A stretch of 53,406 bases of DNA from NCBI RefSeq assembly GCF_028287845.1, contig NZ_JAQBOW010000099.1:1-53406 (forward strand). The letters run 5' to 3'. Source of the DNA: Mucilaginibacter sp. (GTDB lineage Bacteria; Bacteroidota; Bacteroidia; Sphingobacteriales; Sphingobacteriaceae). The number at the start of each line of letters is the position of its first letter. Position 1 is the stretch's first letter. A model generated the notes under the pieces. It did no database searches, was not told where the DNA came from, and saw only the letters and a list, made by a program, of their open reading frames with translations. Positions 33,090 to 40,145 of this stretch are shown in pieces. A program made the position numbers and the translations under genes.

Positions 33090-33161
33090 ATGAAAAGGAA
33101 AATTGCAGGCGTTTTTAACAGCCATTACAAACATGCTGTTGGCGACGCATTTAAGGAGTGA
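33090..33161 (+). pseudogene. Out-of-frame N-terminus of the downstream pirin gene
   Basis: ATG at 33090 encodes MKRKIAGVFNSHYKHAVGDA then FKE before TGA at 33159-33161. This is the usual start of Bacteroidota pirins (MKRKIAGVF ... GDxF), and the rest of the pirin continues at once in another frame from 33158. Removing two bases near 33155-33157 would restore one frame. It is either a true frameshift mutation or a sequencing error. Confidence 0.7.
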
Positions 33162-33970
33162 TAAATATTTTCCCCAACGGAAACAATTTTGGCGATAAGA
33201 TGAGCCCATTTTATATGATCGACTATCAGCCGGAAACGTATTATGAACCCAGTGAAAAAAAACGTGGCGTAAATGTACACCCGCATCGCGGAATAGAACC
33301 GGTAACCATTGTTTATCAGGGTTATATAGCACATGCAGACAGTGCCGGGCATACCGGCGTTATCGGGCCCGGCGATGTACAATGGATGACAGCCGGAAAG
33401 GGCATTTTACATAAGGAATATTTTGAGGATGGTTTTTCGAGGAAAGGGGGATATCTGCAAATGATGCAAATATGGACCATATTGCCGAAAGCCAATAAAT
33501 TTGTGGAACCGAATTATCAAACACTTCTTAAAGACGAAATTAAAACAGTAATATTAAATGATAACGCCGGCGCGGTTAGGGTAATTGCCGGGAGTTATAG
33601 CGACGAATACAGCCAGGTTAAAACCTATAGCGAGATGAATATTTTAGATGTTATTCTTAATAAAGCGGGCAATATACAGATCACTGCTCCTGCGGAATAT
33701 AATATGGGTATATTGATTTTAAGCGGACAGGTTGAACTAAATGGTATTAATGCCGGTAAAGAACAATTTGTACTGTTTGAAAACGAAGGTACAACAGTAG
33801 ACATTAGCGCTACTGAAGAAGCAAAGTTTTTGGTGTTAAATGGAAAGCCATTGAATGAACATGCATTACATAAAGGTCCGTTTGTAATGAACACTGCAGA
33901 GGAAATAGATCAAGCGTTCGAAGATGTAAATTCTGGAAAGTTTGGCTATCTCGAAGAAGAAAAAGTATAA
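33158..33970 (+). CDS. Pirin family protein, 5' end frameshifted
   Basis: A 270-residue bicupin of the pirin family, shown from a GTG at 33158; ATG at 33200 is another possible start. The metal ligands of the N-terminal cupin are present: VHPHRGIEPVTIVYQG (two His), then HADSAGHTGVIGPGDVQWMT and GKGILHKEYFE (His and Glu). The C-terminal cupin (about 150-240) lacks obvious ligands, as usual. Pirins act as metal-dependent quercetinases or redox co-regulators. The first 23 or so residues are in a different frame (33090-33161), so the protein may be truncated or the gene inactive. It follows DoxX closely and has a paralogue at 36077. Confidence 0.82.
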   Translation: MINIFPNGNNFGDKMSPFYMIDYQPETYYEPSEKKRGVNVHPHRGIEPVTIVYQGYIAHADSAGHTGVIGPGDVQWMTAGKGILHKEYFEDGFSRKGGYLQMMQIWTILPKANKFVEPNYQTLLKDEIKTVILNDNAGAVRVIAGSYSDEYSQVKTYSEMNILDVILNKAGNIQITAPAEYNMGILILSGQVELNGINAGKEQFVLFENEGTTVDISATEEAKFLVLNGKPLNEHALHKGPFVMNTAEEIDQAFEDVNSGKFGYLEEEKV

Positions 33971-34028
33971 GTTTATTAGTTAATTTAATTTCTAACTACC
34001 TCCGCACATTTTGGTATCAAAACCAAAC

Positions 34029-34059
34029 AAAGCCTGCAAATCCAATGATTGCAGGCTTT
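34029..34059 (+). terminator. Terminator after the pirin gene
   Basis: AAAGCCTGCAA (34029-34039) pairs with TTGCAGGCTTT (34049-34059), followed by T-rich sequence. It ends the doxX-pirin transcript. Confidence 0.8.
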
Positions 34060-34142
34060 TGTATTTTACTTGCTCCCCAATCAATTCAGACTCCGGCATA
34101 AAAAGATTCAAGAACTGCCAGCCAGGTTAACAAATCAGATTG

Positions 34143-34182
34143 GCAAAAGCCTGTATCATAAATTATGATAGCAGGTTTTTGC
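34143..34182. terminator. Second, related hairpin downstream
   Basis: Arms 34143-34161 and 34163-34182 pair with one bulge and a G-U pair. The stem shares the AAAGCCTG start with the terminator at 34029, so it may be a decayed duplicate or a backup terminator. Confidence 0.6.
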
Positions 34183-34220
34183 TATTTAAGATTGATTTAT
34201 CAAGGGGTATCATATGAAGC

Positions 34221-34252
34221 TTTGTGATTTAGCTAGTTTTAAATTACCTTTG
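34221..34252 (+). promoter_or_regulatory. Promoter of the AraC-type regulator gene
   Basis: TTTG at 34221-34224, a 20-base spacer and TACCTTTG at 34245-34252 give an exact TTTG-N20-TAnnTTTG Bacteroidota promoter. The -7 box lies inside the left arm of the inverted repeat at 34243-34287. Confidence 0.65.
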
Positions 34253-34287
34253 ATTTATTTTAAGATTTTAAGTAAATCAAAGGTAAT
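34243..34287. promoter_or_regulatory. Perfect 15-bp inverted repeat at promoter and start codon
   Basis: ATTACCTTTGATTTA (34243-34257) is perfectly inverted at 34273-34287, with a 15-base loop. The left arm covers the -7 box and the right arm abuts the ATG at 34288. It could be an autoregulatory operator, or an RNA hairpin that hides the translation start. Confidence 0.6.
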
Positions 34288-35208
34288 ATGAATCCCCAAA
34301 ATATAGTTCTGGATATTTCGTCGGCCATTAGATATTACAAGTCAGCTGATAAGAAAGCACTGCTCAATTTTGGAATGGATAAATACCAGAATGAGTTTTC
34401 GCCGAATAATTTTGCTATCACTAGTAATGGTGGATTAAAAAAAGCCTTGCCTATTAAAACTGATCACTATTGTATTGTTTTGTGCATTCAAGGTAGTTGT
34501 TTAAAAACAGTAGGCCCCCATACCTTCCGCGTGGTACCACAGTCACTGCACATCAGTTCTCCTAAGCACTTTAGTTCGTTTGAACAAGCTAGCGATGACT
34601 TGCTAACTTATATTATATTCTTTAAAAAAGAATTTATTTCAAGTGTATTTATGAAAGAATGCATCGTTGATACGTTACTTGAATTAAACCCGGATCAGGC
34701 GCCATTTTACATTTTACCCGAGAAGCATTACCGTGCTATAAAGCTTTTGTATGAAAAGATGGAACAAGAATATCTGGACGGCCAGTCATTACATATACAA
34801 ATCATTCAGCTAATGATGGTTCAGTTGATTTATACTATAAACAGGGCGTGTGAAAATATACTGATGAATACCAGCTTACATCCCGTAAGGCAGTATCAAT
34901 TGGTAGTTCAATTCAGAAAACTGGTAGAAGACCATTTTTTAGACAAAAGAACGGTACAGGAATATGCGGATCTGATACATCTCTCCCCCAAGTATCTAAG
35001 CGACCTGGTAAAACAAGAAACGGGCATGAACGCCCTGAATTTGATCAACAAACGTTTGTATCTTGAGGCGCAATTCTTGTTAAGTTTTTCAAACTATAGC
35101 GTTAAAGAGGTGGCAGATCATCTAAAATTTGATACCAGTTCTCATTTTAGCCGCTTTTTTAAACATTTTGGCGGGTTAACCCCTTCAGAATTTAAAAACA
35201 AGCAATAG
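34288..35208 (+). CDS. AraC family transcriptional regulator
   Basis: A 306-residue regulator with an N-terminal cupin-like sensing domain (about 30-150; SNGGLKKALPIKTDHYCIVL) and a C-terminal double helix-turn-helix of the AraC/XylS type (about 205-305). The latter includes LSPKYLSDLVKQETGMNALN and VKEVADHLKFDTSSHFSRFF then KHFGGLTPSEF. It is transcribed towards the YcaC-like hydrolase and second pirin and may control them. Its own promoter overlaps a perfect palindrome, which suggests autoregulation. The effector is unknown. Confidence 0.92.
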   Translation: MNPQNIVLDISSAIRYYKSADKKALLNFGMDKYQNEFSPNNFAITSNGGLKKALPIKTDHYCIVLCIQGSCLKTVGPHTFRVVPQSLHISSPKHFSSFEQASDDLLTYIIFFKKEFISSVFMKECIVDTLLELNPDQAPFYILPEKHYRAIKLLYEKMEQEYLDGQSLHIQIIQLMMVQLIYTINRACENILMNTSLHPVRQYQLVVQFRKLVEDHFLDKRTVQEYADLIHLSPKYLSDLVKQETGMNALNLINKRLYLEAQFLLSFSNYSVKEVADHLKFDTSSHFSRFFKHFGGLTPSEFKNKQ

Positions 35209-35254
35209 CATTATTTTTTCGGTGATATTGGTTCTTTTCTCCTCCTTATTGGAA

Positions 35255-35285
35255 TTGACTGGCATTGCCCTTCCCTGTAATTTTG
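35255..35285 (+). promoter_or_regulatory. Promoter of the YcaC-like hydrolase gene
   Basis: TTG at 35255-35257, a 20-base spacer and TAATTTTG at 35278-35285 match the Bacteroidota promoter. The leader to the ATG at 35344 would be about 50 bases. Confidence 0.5.
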
Positions 35286-35343
35286 TCCTATCAAATTAAT
35301 CAATCAGATTTATCTGATAGTAAAAAATTAAATTATTAAAATT

Positions 35344-35976
35344 ATGAAAACTAATTCATTATTATCGCCAGACAATCACGCTTTGCTACTGATCGATCAT
35401 CAGTACCTGCAACTGCTAACCCTCCGCTCACATGAAGCTGCAACGGTTATTAATAACACAACAGCGGTTGCAAAAGCCGCTAAAATTTTTGATATACCCT
35501 TGTTGTTAACTTCTGCTTTTGCCGAACGCCAGGAAATTGTTAAAGAAGTGAAAGATATATATCCAGAGCAGGATCCTATAGACCGGACTACGCTAAATTC
35601 ATGGGAAGACGAACGAGTAACTGATTGGGTTAAGGAAACAGGCAAAAAAAGACTGGTAATGGCAGGGTTATGGACAGAGGTGTGTTTAACAATGCCTGTT
35701 ATTTCGGCACTTGCCGACGGTTACGAAGTTTATATAATTACCGATGCCTCTGGTGGTGCAAGCCAGGAAGCACATGATATGGCAGTTCAGCGCATGATAC
35801 AGGCAGGTGCTATCCCAATGACAACCTGGGCATATGTTAGCGAATTGCAGCGTGATTGGGCAAGAGAAAAAACTGCCGGCCCGGTAATGCAACTATTTGA
35901 AGAACACGGAGGCGGTTTTGGACAAGGCTTAAGATGGGAATGGCAATTGTTGGGCCTTAAGGAAGGTACCCGTTAA
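35344..35976 (+). CDS. Isochorismatase-like (YcaC-type) hydrolase
   Basis: A 210-residue cysteine hydrolase of the isochorismatase superfamily, YcaC group. ALLLIDHQYLQ holds the catalytic Asp18, RTTLNSWEDERV (about 80-91) is the group motif, and MAGLWTEVCLTMPV holds the nucleophile Cys114. The rest of the fold is regular, with a longer C-terminal tail (LFEEHGGGFGQGLRWEWQLL). YcaC-type substrates are largely unknown. The gene lies downstream of an AraC regulator and upstream of a pirin, with a strong hairpin between it and the pirin. Confidence 0.88.
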   Translation: MKTNSLLSPDNHALLLIDHQYLQLLTLRSHEAATVINNTTAVAKAAKIFDIPLLLTSAFAERQEIVKEVKDIYPEQDPIDRTTLNSWEDERVTDWVKETGKKRLVMAGLWTEVCLTMPVISALADGYEVYIITDASGGASQEAHDMAVQRMIQAGAIPMTTWAYVSELQRDWAREKTAGPVMQLFEEHGGGFGQGLRWEWQLLGLKEGTR

Positions 35977-35988
35977 AAAATCTAATAA

Positions 35989-36045
35989 ACTTCTTTACCG
36001 TCTTTTTGTACAAAACCTTTTTTGAATAACAGACGGTAAAGAAGT
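35989..36045. terminator. 15-bp perfect inverted repeat between hydrolase and pirin
   Basis: Arms 35989-36003 and 36031-36045 are perfect inverted copies around a 27-base loop. It can end the hydrolase transcript or, being only 32 bases before the pirin ATG, act as an operator or attenuator. There is no T-tract after the stem. Confidence 0.55.
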
Positions 36046-36076
36046 CTATTGAATATTTGATATAAATAAGTAAAAA

Positions 36077-36931
36077 ATGAAAACTATAGCCAAACAACAT
36101 CAGGCAGTTTATGAACCTATCGGGAATCTAATTACTTATCGTGTCATTCCGACGGCCTCCATTGATTACCTCGATCCATTTTTATTTTTGAACCATCATG
36201 GGCCGCAATTCTATCAGCCAAACAACAATGGATTGCCTTTTGGGCCGCACCCGCATCGTGGCTTCGAAACAGTAACCATTGTTATTGACGGTGATATCTA
36301 TCACAAAGACAGCGGCGGTTTTGAAGGAACAATTCTTCCGGGAGGAGTTCAATGGATGACTGCAGGTAAGGGTCTTATCCATACAGAGGTGTCTTCTGAA
36401 AAATTTAAAAAAAAGGGCGGCAATCTTGAAATTCTGCAATTGTGGGTAAATCTGCCTTCGAAGTTCAAAATGATCGATCCTTTTTATCGTGATCTTCAAC
36501 AAGCTGATATACCTGTTTTTAAAAGTGATGACGGGAAGGTATCAGTAAAAGTTATCGCCGGAAAATGGGAAGGCATCAATGGCGTATATTCTCCCCTGGT
36601 CGATATCAGCCTTTACCAAATAGACATGAAGGAAAAAGGAAAATTCATAAAATCTATTTCCACTGAACAAAATGTTTTCTTTTATGTGATTAAAGGTGAC
36701 CTGATTATTAATGGTGAGGTTTCAAAAGCACAGCATCTTGTAGAATTCAATCATAACGGGGAAGATATCATGGTGGAAGCAACAAGCGACGCGTCGATAT
36801 TGTTGGGGCATGCTCTTCCGTTTAATGAGCCTGTGGTGTCCGCCGGGCCATTTGTAATGAATACATCCGAGGAGATTGAACAGGCTTATCAGGATTACAG
36901 TAACGGGAAATTTGGGACCTGGATGGTCTGA
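36077..36931 (+). CDS. Pirin family protein
   Basis: A 284-residue complete bicupin pirin. Metal ligands are in GPHPHRGFETVTIVIDG and DSGGFEGTILPGGVQWMTAG then KGLIHTEV. The N-terminus, with IDYLDPFLFLNHHGPQFYQ, is typical of the YhhW/pirin group. The C-terminal cupin (about 170-260) ends with GPFVMNTSEEIEQAYQDYSN, which also ends the frameshifted paralogue at 33158 in similar form. It is intact and could cover for that copy. The role is probably redox-linked, by family and by its flavin-enzyme neighbours. Confidence 0.92.
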   Translation: MKTIAKQHQAVYEPIGNLITYRVIPTASIDYLDPFLFLNHHGPQFYQPNNNGLPFGPHPHRGFETVTIVIDGDIYHKDSGGFEGTILPGGVQWMTAGKGLIHTEVSSEKFKKKGGNLEILQLWVNLPSKFKMIDPFYRDLQQADIPVFKSDDGKVSVKVIAGKWEGINGVYSPLVDISLYQIDMKEKGKFIKSISTEQNVFFYVIKGDLIINGEVSKAQHLVEFNHNGEDIMVEATSDASILLGHALPFNEPVVSAGPFVMNTSEEIEQAYQDYSNGKFGTWMV

Positions 36932-37002
36932 AGTTAAAAATCAATAAAAATAAACAAGCAATAATTTGCAATATTAATGAGGCAATGAATTACTATAACC
37001 AA

Positions 37003-37087
37003 CCGCCAACATTAAATCGCATTTATTTCTTACCATACATCAATGCACACGTACTGGCATCGCTTTAGCTTTGTTTTATCATTCAGC
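37003..37087. repeat. Conserved block B upstream of the LLM oxidoreductase
   Basis: This is the second copy of the 32352-32442 block. It includes a trace of the Crp/Fnr 3' end (CCGCCA...TTAAATCGC, holding the TAA in the same place), followed by the TTTCTTACCATACATCAATG core. No Crp/Fnr gene body precedes it. Confidence 0.6.
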
Positions 37088-37149
37088 GCTGCATTAATGT
37101 CTATCATCCAAAAATATAGCATTGAATAAAATATTAACAATTGAGAATT

Positions 37150-38205
37150 ATGGAAAATTATAGAATAGATCAAAGCAAAGGAATGGAGATTGGACTCTAC
37201 TCATTAGGCGATTATATGCCGGATGTTGTAGCAGGAAAATACATTACCGAAGCTCAGCGCATCAAAGAGCTTGTAGCTGCCGCAAAGTTGGCTGAGGAAG
37301 CAGGTTTGGATGTTTTTGCGCTTGGAGAAAGCCATCAACAATATTTTGTTAGCCAGGCGCATCAGGTAATACTCGGTGCGATAGCAAACGCAACATCAAA
37401 AATAAAAATCACAAGCGGTGTTACGGTTTTGAGCACTTCAGACCCTGTACGGGTGTATGAAGAATTTTCAACATTAGATTTGCTTTCTGATGGCAGGGCA
37501 GAGATTATTGCCGGGCGGGCATCACGGGTAGGTGTGTACGAATTGATGGGCGTTAATTTGAGGGATTATGAGGATATTTTTGAAGAAAAGTTTGACTTAC
37601 TATTAAAATTAAACGAGTCGCAACCGATTAACTGGAGCGGCAAATATCGTCCGGCTTTGAAAGACGCCGAATTATATCCAAAGCCATTAAACGGGAAATT
37701 ACCTATTTGGAGAGGTGTCGGCGGATCGCCGGCCAGTGCTATAAAAGCCGGATATTTTGGATCACCCATGACGTTGGCTACTTTAGGGGGGGCATCATCC
37801 GCATTCAAACCAACTATAGACGCTTTTCGTAGCGCGGCAGACCAATATGGACATGATTCAAAATCGCTTCCTGTTGGTACAACCAGCTTGTGTTATATTG
37901 CTGACGATTCTCAACAAGCTTTGATAGATTATTATCCATACCTCAATGGTGGATGGCAATTATTACGCGGTAGTGGTTATCCAAAATCTCAATTTGCCGA
38001 GTCGGCCAATATTAAGAATGCCATGATGGTTGGAAGTCCCCAACAAATTATTGATAAAATTTTGTATCAATATGAATTGTACGGGCATCAGCGGTTTTTA
38101 GCACAAATTGATTTTGGCGGAATTCCATTTGATAAAATAGCACGGGTAATTGAGTTATTAGCTACAAAAGTTGCACCGGCTGTTCGTAAGGCAACAATAA
38201 AATAA
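37150..38205 (+). CDS. LLM class flavin-dependent oxidoreductase (luciferase-like)
   Basis: A 351-residue TIM-barrel monooxygenase of the bacterial luciferase-like family that uses FMNH2 supplied by a separate reductase. Visible motifs are MEIGLYSLGDYMPDVVAGKY, AAKLAEEAGLDVFALGESHQ, ITSGVTVLSTSDPVRVYEEF and LLSDGRAEIIAGRASRVGVY. I chose ATG 37150 over the in-frame TTG at 37141. The FMN reductase gene starts 14 bases after its stop and is likely its reductase partner. The organic substrate is unknown. Confidence 0.92.
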   Translation: MENYRIDQSKGMEIGLYSLGDYMPDVVAGKYITEAQRIKELVAAAKLAEEAGLDVFALGESHQQYFVSQAHQVILGAIANATSKIKITSGVTVLSTSDPVRVYEEFSTLDLLSDGRAEIIAGRASRVGVYELMGVNLRDYEDIFEEKFDLLLKLNESQPINWSGKYRPALKDAELYPKPLNGKLPIWRGVGGSPASAIKAGYFGSPMTLATLGGASSAFKPTIDAFRSAADQYGHDSKSLPVGTTSLCYIADDSQQALIDYYPYLNGGWQLLRGSGYPKSQFAESANIKNAMMVGSPQQIIDKILYQYELYGHQRFLAQIDFGGIPFDKIARVIELLATKVAPAVRKATIK

Positions 38206-38206
38206 C

Positions 38207-38214
38207 AGGAGGAA
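38207..38214 (+). promoter_or_regulatory. Strong Shine-Dalgarno before the FMN reductase
   Basis: AGGAGGAA ends six bases before the ATG at 38220. Such a full anti-16S match is rare in Bacteroidota, whose ribosomes largely ignore it, and none of its neighbours has one. It may be a sign of foreign origin or chance. Confidence 0.55.
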
Positions 38215-38219
38215 GAAAT

Positions 38220-38786
38220 ATGCGAATAGTTGGAATTTCAGGCTCTATTGTGGGTTCAAAAACCCGTACAGCCGTAAAGCAAGTTTTAAAAAGTATTAAA
38301 GACAAAAACCCGGAGATAGCAGTTGAATTAATAGATTTAGCAGATTATCAGATTCAGTTTAGTGATGGAAGAGACTTTAGAGATTACCAGGATGATACCA
38401 GGAATGTGATCGAAAAAATCATGAGTGCTGATGCTTACATTATTGGAACGCCTACTTTTCAGGCCTCCATACCCGGCACGCTTAAAAATATCTTCGACCT
38501 GCTCCCGATTGATGTTTTTAAGGACAAGGTTATTGGCATAGTTGCTACTGCGGGTTCTGCAAAGCATTATTTGATGGTAGAACATCATTTGAAGCCAATA
38601 CTCAACTACATGAAGGCTATTGTAGTGCCCAAATATGCCTTTGTAGAAGAAAAGGACTATTTAAACGGAGAAATTGTAGATGATGAAATAATTTTCAGGC
38701 TAAATCGTTTGGCGGAAGATACAGTGGTAATGATTAATGCAACTAAGGCTGTTTTAGAAGCAAAAGATGAAGCTTACCCGTTTTAA
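38220..38786 (+). CDS. NAD(P)H-dependent FMN reductase
   Basis: A 188-residue flavodoxin-fold reductase (SsuE/NADPH-dependent FMN reductase family). The phosphate-binding loop GISGSIVGSKTRTAV is at the N-terminus, and GTPTFQASIPGTLKNIFDLL (about 79-98) is the flavin-binding signature. It would reduce FMN for the luciferase-like oxygenase encoded 14 bases upstream, forming a two-component monooxygenase operon. Dimeric action in the cytoplasm is typical of the family. Confidence 0.92.
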   Translation: MRIVGISGSIVGSKTRTAVKQVLKSIKDKNPEIAVELIDLADYQIQFSDGRDFRDYQDDTRNVIEKIMSADAYIIGTPTFQASIPGTLKNIFDLLPIDVFKDKVIGIVATAGSAKHYLMVEHHLKPILNYMKAIVVPKYAFVEEKDYLNGEIVDDEIIFRLNRLAEDTVVMINATKAVLEAKDEAYPF

Positions 38787-38834
38787 GGTAAGGGCCGTTA
38801 ATGCAAGTTAAACAAAGTCAATTACATAGTAAAC

Positions 38835-39284
38835 ATGAAGGAAGATCAAGTTAAAACTAAATTTAGCAGTCTTAGCCATGAAGTTTTATTTAAAATTAAA
38901 CTAACGAACGACTGGCTGGCCTTTTGGCAATCAGAATTCTTAAATAATTTCAATATTTCACCTGAACAATATGATGTGTTGTATGGCATACAGGAAAGAT
39001 GTAGCCAAATAATCCGTTTAAGGGATATTAAATGCTGTACAGCACACAGGATATCCGACATTTCAAGGTTAACAGACAGACTGGAAGCAAAGCAACTCAT
39101 TCAGAAAACCGCCGACCCTAATGACCGGCGGAATACTTATGTTACTATTACCACCGAAGGGACCTCCTTACTGCATTGTATCGCCCCCAAAATGGAAGCC
39201 TGGCTTAAAACTTTTTCCGGATTAAACGTTATTGAATTGCAACACTTAAACACCTTATTAGATAAGATCAATAATCAAACTTGA
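38835..39284 (+). CDS. MarR family transcriptional regulator
   Basis: A 149-residue winged-helix regulator. The MarR signature is in CCTAHRISDISRLTDRLEAK QLIQ (recognition helix, about 64-85) and DPNDRRNTYVTITTEG (wing). It contains Cys residues ahead of and within the DNA-binding domain (QERCSQ and IKCCTAH), which might sense oxidants or quinones as in OhrR/QsrR-type proteins; this is inference. It lies 48 bases after the FMN reductase and may be last in that operon. Confidence 0.88.
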   Translation: MKEDQVKTKFSSLSHEVLFKIKLTNDWLAFWQSEFLNNFNISPEQYDVLYGIQERCSQIIRLRDIKCCTAHRISDISRLTDRLEAKQLIQKTADPNDRRNTYVTITTEGTSLLHCIAPKMEAWLKTFSGLNVIELQHLNTLLDKINNQT

Positions 39285-39381
39285 TCTGGCTTTAAGCTCA
39301 AATAATCGGCCATTACAAAAAATGGTTCATTTTGACCAGATGCTGAGGAAATCTAATCAAAACATTGCTTAACTTAAACAC

Positions 39382-39945
39382 ATGATACTGCATATTAAAA
39401 ATATGGTTTGCGACCGTTGCATTATGGTTGTTAAGCAACAGTTAGAAAATACAGGATTGAGCGTTACTGAGGTTAGTCTTGGTAATGCCACCGTTCAGCC
39501 AGAACCCGACAGTGAACAGTTGAGCCTGATTTCCTCTCAGCTTAAATTGTTGGGATTTGAATTACTGGATAACGAAAAGGACCGAATTGTTGAACGTATC
39601 AAAAGCCTGATCATTGAAAAAGTACACTACAGTGATCTGGCGGATGCCCATCTGAATTTTTCCCAATACCTTTCGGAAGGTTTGAATAAAGAATATGCCT
39701 ATCTAAGCCGGATGTTCTCTGATGCTGAAGATACAACCATTGAAAAATTCATTATTCAGCAAAAGATCGAAAAAGTGAAAGAATTACTCGAATACGGGGA
39801 GCTTAATATCAATGAAATTACGTGGAAAATGGGCTACAGTAGCAGCGCTCATTTATCCGCGCAGTTTAAAAGTATGACCGGTTTAACTCCCACTCAGTTC
39901 AAAGCTTCAGAAAAAACCGATAGGAAACCGATCGATAAAATATAA
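39382..39945 (+). CDS. HMA-like metal-binding domain fused to AraC helix-turn-helix
   Basis: A 187-residue protein with an unusual fusion. Residues 1-65 look like a ferredoxin-like heavy-metal-associated domain (MILHIKNMVCDRCIMVVKQQ, with Cys-x2-Cys at about 10-13). The C-terminal half (about 80-180) is an AraC-type DNA-binding domain (SRMFSDAEDTTIEKFIIQQK, ELNINEITWKMGYSSSAHLS, FKSMTGLTPTQFK). A metal-sensing role is a reasonable inference from the CxxC. Similar short AraC proteins occur in Bacteroidota. It stands alone, 97 bases after the MarR gene. Confidence 0.85.
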   Translation: MILHIKNMVCDRCIMVVKQQLENTGLSVTEVSLGNATVQPEPDSEQLSLISSQLKLLGFELLDNEKDRIVERIKSLIIEKVHYSDLADAHLNFSQYLSEGLNKEYAYLSRMFSDAEDTTIEKFIIQQKIEKVKELLEYGELNINEITWKMGYSSSAHLSAQFKSMTGLTPTQFKASEKTDRKPIDKI

Positions 39946-40145
39946 AAAATCAACAAACAGTATAAAGCCAGCGAGATAAGCGCCTGCCAAGACATGCTAA
40001 TACCGTCATGGCTGTAATTGTTCTTTGATATAAAATTACGGCTGACTAAAAGGAACACCATCCGGCATTCGTTGAACAGGTAAAACGAATCGTTAAATGG
40101 CGTTATATGAAGATAGAGGGATTTGCCCACAATAGACCGCTTGGT

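Noticed and set aside
33150..33161. Programmed -1 frameshift in the pirin gene
   Set aside because: The junction does not form a slippery X-XXY-YYZ heptamer and no stimulatory structure is obvious; a plain frameshift is simpler.
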